A stretch of DNA of 48,777 nt from Candidatus Gastranaerophilales bacterium (lineage in GTDB: Bacteria > Cyanobacteriota > Vampirovibrionia > Gastranaerophilales > Gastranaerophilaceae): contig CALVAT010000005.1 of assembly GCA_944325565.1 (NCBI GenBank), positions 1 to 48,777 on the forward strand, given 5' to 3'. Positions 15,924-24,498 of this stretch are shown here, in pieces. Under the pieces are notes generated by a model that was given only the letters and a program-made list of their open reading frames with translations, had not been told where the DNA came from and searched no databases. Made by a program: the position numbers and the translations under genes. How positions within the stretch are numbered: the first letter of the stretch is position 1; every line of letters starts with the position of its first letter.

Positions 15924-16577
15924 CTAATGAAATATACTCCCTATCTCACCGTGTGAGTCTGACCCGCCGGTCATTATAACTTTATATTTCAGCGCAATTT
16001 TTCGAACAGTTTCAGCACTGTGGAATTTAATTATCCCTCTGTGGCGTCTGTACGGATAGTATGATTCTACCCCGTCCAAGCCCAAATCAATTAAAGATTT
16101 TATAAAATGGTCTAAATTAATAGCCCAGTAACATGCCGGATGCGCAAGCACCGCAGCACCGCCGGCAGAATGTATTGCCTTTATTACATCTTTGGGATGT
16201 CTGTGATTAAACAGCCTTACAATATCGGCTTCCGTTTCTTTTTTGGTTTTAGCACAGAGCTTTAAAAGCTCTTCGTTATTTATATCCACCCCGTAGCCAA
16301 GCAGATGCACAAGCACACCTTTATACCAGCAGTCAAATTCTATTGCGGTTATAACCATTGCGCTTTCGAGTATGTTTGTTTTTTTGTATGCTTCAACCGT
16401 GTTATGGTCAGCTATGGCAATAAGCCTGTAACCTTTGTCCTGTGCGTCTTTTAAAAGTTCTTCAGGGGTTAATTTGCCATCAGAAAAATTTGAGTGCATG
16501 TGCAAATCAACGTGCCCTCTAAAATCTTCCTGCGTTAATCCCCTCAAAATCTCTATTATATTTCTTTGCTCGTCCAT
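15924..16577 (-). CDS. PHP-domain phosphoesterase
   Basis: 217 residues, complete PHP fold. Metal-site motifs: DLHMHSNFSDG (H26, H28), IAIADHN near 57, EFDCWYKGVLVHLLGYGVD, LAHPACY and the C-terminal TGGSDSHG. It resembles the RNase AM/YciV-type metal-dependent phosphoesterases that act on nucleotides or short RNA rather than the DNA polymerase PHP. Exact substrate unknown. It is divergent from the membrane protein gene at 16629, and the 51 bases between must hold both promoters. Confidence 0.88.
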   Translation of the reverse strand: MDEQRNIIEILRGLTQEDFRGHVDLHMHSNFSDGKLTPEELLKDAQDKGYRLIAIADHNTVEAYKKTNILESAMVITAIEFDCWYKGVLVHLLGYGVDINNEELLKLCAKTKKETEADIVRLFNHRHPKDVIKAIHSAGGAAVLAHPACYWAINLDHFIKSLIDLGLDGVESYYPYRRHRGIIKFHSAETVRKIALKYKVIMTGGSDSHGEIGSIFH

Positions 16578-16628
16578 ACTTTACATGTTAATATAAACAT
16601 AAATTAAAAGAGGACTATTATAAGTATT

Positions 16629-17618
16629 ATGGCAAAAACGAAAAAAGAATCAGCTTTTGCAAGCGTTATGAAAATATTTTTTAACGGAGTAAAACTATAC
16701 TTTCTAAACTTTGAAAAGTTTTTTAAGTACATGGCTTTTCCTATATTCGGACAAATTATAGGAATCGCCTTAATATTTTTTGCTTCTTATATTTTTACAC
16801 TGCACGTGTCAGCATTGACCAACAAAAACCCGATTTTTGACAATATTCCTCTTGTATTTTTAATGCTGATTGTCTTGACTTTGCCGGGATTTTTTATCTT
16901 CTGCAAAGCTTTCTGGGATTACATAGTGGCACTTGCTGCGCTAAACTCCATGGCCAGTTCCCTTCTTGAAGGCGGAAACATAGATGACACAGGGGTGCAT
17001 ACAGAACTCATAAAAAGGCGTACCGGCTCTTATATCTGGTTTTTACTGTTGATTTCATTTGTTTATTTGATACTGTCTTTTCCGCTGTTGTGGGGACTGC
17101 TTTTTATAGTGTTTGTCTATATGTCGCTAAGTTTTCAGGTTTTTGCGCTTGAAGAAGATAAAAGCGCATTTGAAGCAATAAAATCAGCAATAGGATACGT
17201 AAAATTCAACTTCTGGAAAACAGCAATGCTTCTGGCTGTGCTCGGTATCACAACCTACTGGCTTGTTCCGGGGCTGATAAGCTGGGGCTTTGATATAGGG
17301 GATTTAGGCGGATTCTTCTCATATCCTGTAGAACAATACATCAGACTGCTGCCTTTAGACGGTTTCAATTCGATACTTTCGTCTAATAATATACCGTTTA
17401 CACTGAAAAGCTATTCCATTGCAAAGCATATAGTGCTTATGGCAGTAAGCTTTGCCGTCACAGGTTTTACACTTCCTTTAAGAAGCTTATGCTGTACTGC
17501 ATTATATAAAGACATAAACAAAAGAAACTATGCAGGCAAAATCGCCGCTGAAAAGCTGGCGCAAAGAGCCGCAAAACCGTCAAAACGCAGAATCAAAGAC
17601 GAGGATGACGAAGAGTAA
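16629..17618 (+). CDS. Polytopic membrane protein of unknown function
   Basis: 329 residues with about six hydrophobic segments and a charged C-terminal tail (KPSKRRIKDEDDEE). The layout (short cytoplasmic N-terminus, aromatic FLNFEKFFKYMAFPIFGQIIG segment, an amphipathic SAFEAIKSAIGYVKFNFWK loop before another helix) recalls the glycerophosphodiesterase-membrane/YciC-like families, but I do not claim membership. Its stop shares a base with the next start (TAATG), so it is coupled to the zinc-ribbon protein. Confidence 0.8.
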   Translation: MAKTKKESAFASVMKIFFNGVKLYFLNFEKFFKYMAFPIFGQIIGIALIFFASYIFTLHVSALTNKNPIFDNIPLVFLMLIVLTLPGFFIFCKAFWDYIVALAALNSMASSLLEGGNIDDTGVHTELIKRRTGSYIWFLLLISFVYLILSFPLLWGLLFIVFVYMSLSFQVFALEEDKSAFEAIKSAIGYVKFNFWKTAMLLAVLGITTYWLVPGLISWGFDIGDLGGFFSYPVEQYIRLLPLDGFNSILSSNNIPFTLKSYSIAKHIVLMAVSFAVTGFTLPLRSLCCTALYKDINKRNYAGKIAAEKLAQRAAKPSKRRIKDEDDEE

Positions 17619-17842
17619 TGTTTGTCTGCAAAAACTGTAAATCCGTAGATAAATTCGAGCTTATGTTCGCACCCAGCTACAAGGGCGCCAAAAACTACAG
17701 GCAAGAATACAACAAAAATGGTGATATAGTTATAACCGTAGACGGTTACACCTTTATACCCGATTTGAATTTTATGAACAGACACGCTGTTTGCAGATAC
17801 TGCGGACAGATTTATATGTGGGATTACAACTCAAAGCCGTAA
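17618..17842 (+). CDS. Small zinc-ribbon protein
   Basis: 74 residues with two CxxC knuckles: CKNC at residues 4-7 and CRYC near the C-terminus, so it should bind one zinc. The middle is YKNGDIVITVDGYTF-like beta structure (seen as NKNGDIVITVDGYTFIP). No named family recognised. It overlaps the upstream membrane gene by one base, and its last 19 bases overlap the convergent cytidine deaminase gene. Confidence 0.75.
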   Translation: MFVCKNCKSVDKFELMFAPSYKGAKNYRQEYNKNGDIVITVDGYTFIPDLNFMNRHAVCRYCGQIYMWDYNSKP

Positions 17843-18216
17843 GGCAAAAGTTCATCAATTGTAAAGACCGCGCATTTTGAGTCTTCACTCTCCAGTATAA
17901 TCTGCAAATTTTTGTCCTTTTTAAACTCGGCCATCCACTGTCTGCAGGCACCGCATGGCATACAGTTTTTTGTATTTGTTGAATACACTGCTATTTTAAC
18001 AAGTTTTCCTTTTTCACCGGCAACAATTGCATTAGACATTGCATTACGTTCCGCACACAAAGAAAGGCCGTAACTTGCATTTTCTACATTGCAGCCCAAA
18101 TAATAATTGCCTGTATCGTAAAGTGCACACGCTCCGACATTGAATTTTGAATACGGAGCATAAGCATTGGTACAAGCCTGTTTTGCTAAATTCAAAAGTT
18201 CTTGATTGTCCAACAT
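17824..18216 (-). CDS. cdd: Cytidine deaminase
   Basis: 130 residues from ATG 18216; a TTG two codons upstream is also in frame. Homotetrameric-type cytidine deaminase: YAPYSKFNVGACAL, GCNVENASYGLSLCAERNAM with the zinc ligand Cys and the catalytic Glu, and PCGACRQWMAEF with the other two Cys ligands. It converts cytidine and deoxycytidine to uridine and deoxyuridine for pyrimidine salvage. Confidence 0.95.
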   Translation of the reverse strand: MLDNQELLNLAKQACTNAYAPYSKFNVGACALYDTGNYYLGCNVENASYGLSLCAERNAMSNAIVAGEKGKLVKIAVYSTNTKNCMPCGACRQWMAEFKKDKNLQIILESEDSKCAVFTIDELLPYGFEL

Positions 18217-18368
18217 AAGCAAATTACCCGTTGTTATTAATTTCCGTAAAATTTATTTTACTACAACCATAAAAAAATTTAACCTAAAATATTGAAAAAT
18301 ACTGTATTTAAGGGATAAAAAATTACCAAAAAAGAATGATAATAAATACTAAGACAATGGGGATAGGT

Positions 18369-19640
18369 ATGATTTCTAACGGAATAATTAAGTTAATAAT
18401 ATTTGTATCAGTCGTTTTCGGTATATTTTTAACCGCATTTCAAAGCCCTGCTTTTGCTGCAAAAGAACATAAAATTCCGACAGTTCTTGTATTGAGCGAC
18501 TCGGGTCAAAGAAATGGCACAACTTACTTAACATGCGGCGCAGCAGCAGATTTAATAGCAGCAGACATCATCAATGAGCTAAACAAAACAGGCCGAATAA
18601 AAGCTCCGCTGCTTGGCGAAACAATGTCAAAAATTACACAAAAAAACATACCGCTTTATTATCTGACTTTCTTTAGAGAATACAGAAACAACTACAACAT
18701 AGATTTTGTGAACCTGAAACGTGTAACAAATAATATGAATGCGGATTACATACTCCTTGTAACAAGCGGTATGGATATACAAAGCAGATTTTTAAAAACT
18801 ACATGGTGGAACAAACTCGGCCTTGCTGAAGGAGATCCTGTTGTACCAACATACAAGCTAAGCACCCTTGTTTCACTCATCGACAAAAAAACTTATTCTG
18901 TAATCTGGCAGGATTTATATCTTAGAGATTTAAAAGCAGCGGATTATGATATCGGATTTGCACAGTTTTCACCCGGATATGCACAGTTGTCCAAGATAAA
19001 AAAATACTCTATGACGATGGCTCAATATGTAAGCAAAGAAGTTGACAAAAGAGTCAATCCCTGGACATTGCCGGAAGAAAAACCAAAATCTATAGAAATG
19101 AAAAGCAAATTCATTAACGAAGGAACGAAACTATACTACCCGAGCGTTAACGGCGAAGTAATCAAACAAAATATTAATGAATCACAACAAAATCGAAAAT
19201 CAAAACGCGAACAACGCCGTCTTGAAAAAGAACAACAAAAACATATAGAAAATATAAGACTTCTGGAACAAAAACGTCAGGAATTAGAAAGAAAACAACT
19301 CGAAGAACAGGAGGCTTTAATAGAAAAATCCAAAAAACAGGAAGAACCAAGACTGTTTGACTCTATAAGAGATGATATAGAAAACACAACTACCCCGCCT
19401 CAGCTTAGAGGAGAAAAAGTTATTCCTGCCGTGGATATACAAAAACAGGAGCCCAAAGTCTTAACACCGGTAATGGACAAACCCTCGGCAAACTCTAACA
19501 CAAAACCCGCGGTCAATACCAAAACAACCAAACCGTCAAATACACAACAAAAAAATACAATTCAACAGGAAAAGAAATTACCTCAATATGATTGGAATAT
19601 AAAAAATATTAATCTACAAAAGATAGGCAATTTACATTAA
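18369..19640 (+). CDS. Exported protein with coiled-coil tail, possible TolB/CsgG-like N-terminal domain
   Basis: About 423 residues from ATG 18369, which has GGGG 6 bases upstream; in-frame ATGs at 18336 and 18357 lack this. A signal peptide runs through IIKLIIFVSVVFGIFLTAFQ to the cleavage-like site SPAFAA. The globular part (about 35-240) starts KIPTVLVLSDSGQRNG and has ADYILLVTSG and YSVIWQDLYLRDL. This pattern is reminiscent of the TolB-N/CsgG-like fold, but it is not a confident match. From about 270 on: an R/E/Q coiled coil (REQRRLEKEQQKHIENIRLL), then a P/K/T/N-rich disordered end. It probably sits in the periplasm. Next gene on the strand is murA. Confidence 0.75.
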   Translation: MISNGIIKLIIFVSVVFGIFLTAFQSPAFAAKEHKIPTVLVLSDSGQRNGTTYLTCGAAADLIAADIINELNKTGRIKAPLLGETMSKITQKNIPLYYLTFFREYRNNYNIDFVNLKRVTNNMNADYILLVTSGMDIQSRFLKTTWWNKLGLAEGDPVVPTYKLSTLVSLIDKKTYSVIWQDLYLRDLKAADYDIGFAQFSPGYAQLSKIKKYSMTMAQYVSKEVDKRVNPWTLPEEKPKSIEMKSKFINEGTKLYYPSVNGEVIKQNINESQQNRKSKREQRRLEKEQQKHIENIRLLEQKRQELERKQLEEQEALIEKSKKQEEPRLFDSIRDDIENTTTPPQLRGEKVIPAVDIQKQEPKVLTPVMDKPSANSNTKPAVNTKTTKPSNTQQKNTIQQEKKLPQYDWNIKNINLQKIGNLH

Positions 19641-19728
19641 TTAAATTATGTACGACAATTCATGTTGGTTATATTATGATAGAAGAAAAGACATTATACG
19701 GATATAAACATAATCCCGGAGGGATATC

Positions 19729-21066
19729 TTGGTTGAAAAACTAAAAATAATTGGCGGTAATACATTAAAAGGCGAAGTTTCTATAAGCGGTGCAAAAAAC
19801 TCCGTCTTAAAACTCATGGCAGCAGCAATCCTGCCTAAAGGAGAAACTGTTATACATAACGTACCCGAGCTCACCGATGTTAATATAATGCTCAGGGTTA
19901 TTGAAGAATTAGGCGTAAAAACAAAATATGATAAAATTGCCAAAACTGTATCAATCGATGCTACAGAAATTTCAAGCATAACAGCTAAATACGAACTTGT
20001 CAGCAAAATGCGTGCTTCGTTTATCATACTCGGAGCACTGGTTTCCAGATGCAAAGAGGCAATTGTTGCACTCCCCGGCGGCTGTGCGATAGGAGAAAGA
20101 AGAGTAGATTTCCACATAAAAGGACTCGAAGCACTCGGAGCTGAAATAAAAATAGAAAACGGTTACGTTCATGCTAATGCGCAAAAACTTGTTGGTACGG
20201 ATATTTATCTTGATATCCCGTCAGTAGGAGCAACTGAAAACCTTATACTTGCTTCTATTCTTGCAGAAGGCGCAACAAGAATACAAAACGCTGCACAAGA
20301 ACCGGAAATCGTCGACCTTGCAAACTTCTTAAACGCAATGGGAGCAGATGTTTCCGGAGCCGGTACATCAGAAATTGTTATCAACGGTGTAAAACAAGAA
20401 GACCTGCATCCGATTGAATATACAACTATTCCAGATAGAATCGAAGCCGGAACATACATGGCTGCTATTATTGCTACAAAAGGCAAAGGTATCATAAGAA
20501 ATGTTCTGCCCTCACATTTGACATTCTATAACTCAAAACTGATAAAAATGGGTGCAAATATAAAACTTATTGAACCTACCGTCATAGAAGTAAGCTGCAA
20601 TCAAAGATTAAATCCGGTTAACATAGTAACACAGCCATACCCCGGATTTCCTACTGATTTGCAGGCAATAGCCATGGCCATGTTAACAACAGCAGAAGGC
20701 GTCAGCATTGTTACAGAAAGCTTGTATGAAAACAGATTTATGCAAGTTCCAGAACTCCGCCGTATGGGCGCTGATATTCATCAGGAAAGAAACCATGCCC
20801 TTATAAGAGGAGTAGAAAGACTCACAGGTGCTAACGTAAAAGCCAGCGACCTTAGAGCCGGAGCTTCTCTTATTATTGCAGCCCTTATGGCAGAAGGAGA
20901 AAGCGACATAGAAGCCCTGCACCATATTGACAGAGGATATGAGCTTTTTGAAACAAAATTTGCCAATTTGGGGGCAAATATAGTAAGATACAATGATGAA
21001 AGTGATATTTTGACAAAAAATATCCAAGAGGTTACAAATAAAGGAAGTATAAATGCCTCAATATAA
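19729..21066 (+). CDS. murA: UDP-N-acetylglucosamine 1-carboxyvinyltransferase
   Basis: 445 residues from a TTG start with CCGGAGGGAT upstream. It catalyses the first committed step of peptidoglycan synthesis (PEP + UDP-GlcNAc). Motifs: SGAKNSVLKLM with the catalytic Lys/Asn, the PEP-attacking Cys in LPGGCAIGERRVDFH (C119, the fosfomycin target, present as Cys), DRIEAGTYMAA, and QPYPGFPTDLQA with the catalytic Asp. Its last 14 bases overlap the next gene. Confidence 0.97.
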   Translation: MVEKLKIIGGNTLKGEVSISGAKNSVLKLMAAAILPKGETVIHNVPELTDVNIMLRVIEELGVKTKYDKIAKTVSIDATEISSITAKYELVSKMRASFIILGALVSRCKEAIVALPGGCAIGERRVDFHIKGLEALGAEIKIENGYVHANAQKLVGTDIYLDIPSVGATENLILASILAEGATRIQNAAQEPEIVDLANFLNAMGADVSGAGTSEIVINGVKQEDLHPIEYTTIPDRIEAGTYMAAIIATKGKGIIRNVLPSHLTFYNSKLIKMGANIKLIEPTVIEVSCNQRLNPVNIVTQPYPGFPTDLQAIAMAMLTTAEGVSIVTESLYENRFMQVPELRRMGADIHQERNHALIRGVERLTGANVKASDLRAGASLIIAALMAEGESDIEALHHIDRGYELFETKFANLGANIVRYNDESDILTKNIQEVTNKGSINASI

Positions 21067-21388
21067 AAGATGGTACGACCATGATCCGGTTTTAATGGAA
21101 GTAGTTGAGCTTTTGCGCAATTATCAGGACGAATTAAGAGCGCAGGCTGAAATCTTTCTTGCAAAAATAGAAGAAAAAGTATCCAAAGAAACTATAGACA
21201 AATTCTATGAAATGGTAAAACCGATAAACGGCAACAGATGGTATGACAAAGATCCAGTAATTTCAAAAACCATAGAACTGTTAAGAGTTGTTCCGCCTGA
21301 AATTCAAAAATCCGCAGCAGAAAATTTTATTAAATCGCTTGAGGATCTGGGCATAGACAAAAATACTCAAAAACAGCCGCAGGAATAA
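21053..21388 (+). CDS. Small protein with tandem RWYD-x-DP repeats
   Basis: 111 residues, no family recognised. It consists of two homologous halves: KRWYDHDPVLMEVVELLRNY near residue 5 and NRWYDKDPVISKTIELLRVV near residue 61, each followed by an amphipathic helix (AQAEIFLAKIEE, SAAENFIKSLED). The duplication suggests a pseudo-dimeric helical protein. It starts 14 bases inside murA, so the two are probably translationally coupled, which hints at a wall-linked or regulatory job. A terminator follows directly. Confidence 0.85.
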   Translation: MPQYKRWYDHDPVLMEVVELLRNYQDELRAQAEIFLAKIEEKVSKETIDKFYEMVKPINGNRWYDKDPVISKTIELLRVVPPEIQKSAAENFIKSLEDLGIDKNTQKQPQE

Positions 21389-21403
21389 ATAACTTTATAA
21401 TAA

Positions 21404-21437
21404 AAAAAAGACTATCACCAAAATGGTAGTCTTTTTT
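21404..21437 (+). terminator. Terminator after murA and the RWYD protein gene
   Basis: AAAAAAGACTATCA, loop CCAAAA, TGGTAGTCTTTTTT. Fourteen-base stem with one G-T pair, usable in both directions. Nearly the same hairpin occurs at 21866-21897. Confidence 0.9.
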
Positions 21438-21466
21438 GTTATGTAATAATTATTTTTTGATTTTGC

Positions 21467-21498
21467 AGCCGGAATTTTCAATAAAACTTCCGGCTTTT
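21467..21498 (+). terminator. Second hairpin with T tract
   Basis: AGCCGGAA, 13-base loop, TTCCGGCT followed by TTT. An additional, weaker terminator-like hairpin 30 bases after the first. Confidence 0.5.
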
Positions 21499-21522
21499 AA
21501 TAAGTAAAGAGAAAAAAAAGTA

Positions 21523-21682
21523 AAAGAGTATATTATTTTTTAACCTTTACGTAGTTTTATACAAAAACTTATCCGAACATTGACAAGGGCGAGTGTGTTT
21601 GAGCGCAGCGAGTTCGCGAGCCTGTAGTGAGGATTAGTTAATGTTAAAACGAAGTATCAGGTAAAAAAATAATATACTCTTT
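21523..21682. mobile_element. MITE-like element with 24-bp terminal inverted repeats
   Basis: The left end AAAGAGTATATTATTTTTTA (21523 on, to 21546) is matched, reverse-complemented, by 21659-21682 with a single mismatch in 24. The 160-base unit encodes nothing. Its interior 21553-21660 is related to 32109-32214: the first 30 bases from AGTTTTATACAAAAACTTAT are identical, and GAGCGCAGCGAG-type sequence is shared further in. No clear target-site duplication is visible. It looks like a small non-autonomous transposable or palindromic repeat element. Confidence 0.65.
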
Positions 21683-21691
21683 GAACAGAAA

Positions 21692-21747
21692 CTAATCTAG
21701 TGTCGCAGTTGCTGCCGGCTGACCGCAGCCAGCACCTGCTCACCTTT
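21692..21747. repeat. REP-like 56-bp palindromic repeat, copy 1
   Basis: Begins CTAATCTAGTGTCGCAG and ends CACCTGCTCACCTTT. Identical over 56 bases to 48708-48763. The core folds as an imperfect hairpin: GCAG, TGC and GGCTG arms against CAGCC, GCA and CTGC around a CGGT-type loop. It is GC-rich in an AT-rich neighbourhood. Confidence 0.85.
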
Positions 21748-21762
21748 TCAATGTGTCACTCA

Positions 21763-21804
21763 AAAAATTCGTTCACGTCGCTTGGCTCCTTATCACGAAT
21801 TTTT
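21763..21804. repeat. Inverted repeat AAAAATTCGT / ACGAATTTTT
   Basis: Two perfect 10-base arms at 21763-21772 and 21795-21804 around a 22-base loop, directly after the REP-like copy. The 531-base gap 21389-21919 contains only terminators and palindromic repeats; no gene is supported in it. Confidence 0.6.
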
Positions 21805-21865
21805 CTCGAACAACATCAGGTTAATTTTAAAGACAGCGGGATAAAAAAAATAAAAGCTACAAATA

Positions 21866-21897
21866 AAAAAGACTATCACCAAAATGATAGTCTTTTT
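21866..21897 (-). terminator. Terminator of pyk
   Basis: AAAAAGACTATCA, loop CCAAAA, TGATAGTCTTTTT: a perfect 13-base stem. It lies 22 bases past the pyk stop on the minus strand. It is a near-duplicate of the hairpin at 21404. Confidence 0.9.
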
Positions 21898-21919
21898 ATG
21901 TATTGTTTTAAACAGAAGC

Positions 21920-23350
21920 TTAAAAAGCACACATTCTGTGAACACGTACAAAGTTTGTTCTTCCTGTAATAAGTTTAGGAATAGAACCAATGATAATAAC
22001 TCTGTCATCTTTTTTAAATTCTGTTTTTTCTAACAACAATTTGTCGATTTTTTTCAACAATTCGTCATTTAAAACAACATCCCAATCCTTCTGATAAGGG
22101 TGCATATCCCAGAACAGGTTCAATTTTCTGCATACTTTTTCGCTGTCAGAAATAGCCATTACAGGAACTGACGGTCTTAATTTAGAGAGCAGTTTTACTG
22201 TATAACCTGTGTGAGTAAATGCAAGAATAGCTTTTGCGCCCAAATCTTTAGCCATCTTAACAGCAGCACCAGCAACAGCCTGCGGAGTTGGTTCATAGTT
22301 AGGATTCATTGGCAAATCAAGATTATAGCTTACAAAATTGCTCTGTTCAACTTCATGTGCAATCATTGCCATCATTTTTACTGCTTCAACAGGGTGTTTG
22401 CCTGCAGCAGTTTCGCCTGAAAGCATAACAGCGTCCGCACCGTCAAGGATTGCGTTAGCAACGTCTGAAGCTTCTGCTCTTGTCGGAATAGGATTGTCAA
22501 TCATAGATTCAAGCATCTGTGTAGCTACAATACAAGTTTTTCTGTGAGCAAATGCCGCGTCAACAATTTGTTTTTGTACCATAGGAACTTTTTCCGGAGC
22601 AAGTTCAATACCGAGGTCACCACGTGCAACCATTACAGCATCAACTACATCAAGTATTGATTCGATATTCTTAACTGCTTCAGGTTTTTCAATCTTAGCT
22701 ACTATAGGAATATCAGCACCGAAATGGCTCAAATATTTCTTAGCAAGCAAGATGTCATCTTTATCTCTTACAAAAGATAATGCAAGATAATCTGCATCAT
22801 TGTCTACTGCAAATTTAATAAAATCTACGTCACGTTCTGTGATTGCAGAAAGGCTCTTTGTACCGCCGGGGATATTGATACCCTTTCTAGGTTTAAGCAA
22901 TTCACCGTCAATAACTTTTACGTGAACTTTGGTGCCTTCTTTTCTGATAACCTGTATTCTGATTTTACCATCATCTAAAAGAATGTATTCGCCTTCGCGT
23001 ACATCGTCTGCAACACCTTTGTAGTCAACAGGTACAATGTTCGGATCTGTTTGTTCAAGACCGTATTCCAGAACAAGTTCCTTACCTGGTTCAATAGGAA
23101 TGGGTTCGATCAAGTTACCTACTCTGATTTTAGGCCCTTGAAGGTCAACCATTACAGGTATAAATGTTTTTAATCTTTTTTCTACACTTCTGATTTTTTT
23201 AATTGTTTCAGCATGAGCTTCTGCAGTATTGTGAGAAGTGTTAATTCTAAACATTGTAGCACCGGAGAGCACCAGTTCTTCAATAATAGATTCCTCACAG
23301 CTGGAAGGCCCGAGCGTGGCAACAATTTTTGTTTTGTTCTTTTTCATCAT
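21920..23350 (-). CDS. pyk: Pyruvate kinase
   Basis: 476 residues, full length for the family. Seen: KTKIVATLGPSS at the N-terminus, MFRINTSHN, VDLQGPKIRVG, the catalytic-lysine region VAKIEKPEAV, MVARGDLGIELAPEKVP, and TRAEASDVANAILDGADAVM with LSGETAAGKHPVEAV. It converts PEP + ADP to pyruvate + ATP, the last step of glycolysis. AAGGA precedes tandem ATGs at 23350 and 23347. The window also carries pyruvate phosphate dikinase, which runs between the same metabolites. Confidence 0.97.
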   Translation of the reverse strand: MMKKNKTKIVATLGPSSCEESIIEELVLSGATMFRINTSHNTAEAHAETIKKIRSVEKRLKTFIPVMVDLQGPKIRVGNLIEPIPIEPGKELVLEYGLEQTDPNIVPVDYKGVADDVREGEYILLDDGKIRIQVIRKEGTKVHVKVIDGELLKPRKGINIPGGTKSLSAITERDVDFIKFAVDNDADYLALSFVRDKDDILLAKKYLSHFGADIPIVAKIEKPEAVKNIESILDVVDAVMVARGDLGIELAPEKVPMVQKQIVDAAFAHRKTCIVATQMLESMIDNPIPTRAEASDVANAILDGADAVMLSGETAAGKHPVEAVKMMAMIAHEVEQSNFVSYNLDLPMNPNYEPTPQAVAGAAVKMAKDLGAKAILAFTHTGYTVKLLSKLRPSVPVMAISDSEKVCRKLNLFWDMHPYQKDWDVVLNDELLKKIDKLLLEKTEFKKDDRVIIIGSIPKLITGRTNFVRVHRMCAF

Positions 23351-23392
23351 TTTTCTGCTTCCTTATAGTTTCGACTAAAATTTCATATATTT

Positions 23393-23420
23393 AAAAAGGG
23401 CAAACATGAGGTTTGCCCTT
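23393..23420 (-). terminator. Terminator of fabI
   Basis: On the minus strand AAGGGCAAAC, five-base loop, GTTTGCCCTT, then TTTAAAT. A perfect 10-base stem between fabI and pyk, so the two are not simply one transcript. Confidence 0.85.
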
Positions 23421-23429
23421 AGTAAAAAC

Positions 23430-24245
23430 TTATTGATGTTCCTTTTGATAAGCGTAAGTAGCTTCCATTTCATCCACCGATGCATAAACGCAATGGCAGC
23501 CGCAATCTACGTGGACAACTTCTCCTGTAACACCGGAAGCAAGGTCAGAAACAAGGTATAAACCAGTCTTGCCTACATCTTCAAGTGAAACATTTCTTCT
23601 TAAAGGAGCTTTTAAGATAGCTGCTTTTAACATTCTGTCAAATCCTGAAATACCCTTTGCAGCAAGAGTTTTAACAGCACCAGCGGACAGACAGTTGACT
23701 CTGACACCGATTTTGCCGAGGTTATCAGCAAGATATCTTGCAGAAGCTTCAAGAGTAGCTTTTGCAACACCCATTACGTTGTAATTTGCAACAACCTTTT
23801 CTGAACCAAGGTATGTTAAAGCAAGAATGGCACCGCCTTCGTTAAACAAAGGTTTTGCAGCTCTTGCAAGAGATACCAGAGAGTATGCACTAACACTCAA
23901 TGCAGTATCCCAGCCTTCTTTTGAAGTATCAATAAAATCACCCATCAGGTCTTCTTTATGAGCAAAGGCAACGGCGTGGATAACAAAGTCCAATTTTCCG
24001 TAGATTTTTTCGTATTGTGCAAAAACGCTCTTCACCTGCTCTTCGTTAGTAACATCGCATTCAACAATCATTTTTGCATTCATTTCTTCTGCCAGAGGAC
24101 GTACTCTTGATTCCATAGCTTCGTTAGCATAAGTAAATGCAATTTCAGCCCCTGCTTCGTGAATTTGTTTAGCAATAGCATAAGCAATACCTCTGGAGTT
24201 AGAAACACCAAAAATAATACCTTTTTTGCCTTCCATTAATTTCAT
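23430..24245 (-). CDS. fabI: Enoyl-[acyl-carrier-protein] reductase (NADH), FabI type
   Basis: 271 residues, divergent SDR fold. The nucleotide-binding segment is GIIFGVSNSRGIAYAIAKQI. The catalytic Tyr-x6-Lys is in YNVMGVAK, VNCLSAGAVKTLAAKGI follows, and the C-terminal GEVVHVDCG is typical. It reduces trans-2-enoyl-ACP in fatty-acid elongation and is the usual triclosan target. AAGGAG precedes the ATG. An S-rich substrate loop LAAKGISGFDRML is intact. Confidence 0.96.
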   Translation of the reverse strand: MKLMEGKKGIIFGVSNSRGIAYAIAKQIHEAGAEIAFTYANEAMESRVRPLAEEMNAKMIVECDVTNEEQVKSVFAQYEKIYGKLDFVIHAVAFAHKEDLMGDFIDTSKEGWDTALSVSAYSLVSLARAAKPLFNEGGAILALTYLGSEKVVANYNVMGVAKATLEASARYLADNLGKIGVRVNCLSAGAVKTLAAKGISGFDRMLKAAILKAPLRRNVSLEDVGKTGLYLVSDLASGVTGEVVHVDCGCHCVYASVDEMEATYAYQKEHQ

Positions 24246-24498
24246 AAAAAATCTCCTTAATTAGTATAATTGTATCTTAGTATTAACATGTCCGAATGTC
24301 CATATTTTTGTTAACTTTGAGTAATTTTTACAAGTGTAAATGTAACAATTTTGAATTTACTACTACAAATGTATTGGCAAAATCTAAAAAAAGATGCATA
24401 ATATAATTAATAATAAAATATGGTCATTTAATATTTTGTGTTTATTTACTTTAACTAATTAAGCCTTTTTACAAAAAGGTCTAGAAATGAGGTCTGTA

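Noticed and set aside
21700-21969. Plus-strand ORF across the REP-like repeat and pyk terminator
   Set aside because: It spans repeats and a terminator and runs into antisense pyk; no ribosome-binding site.
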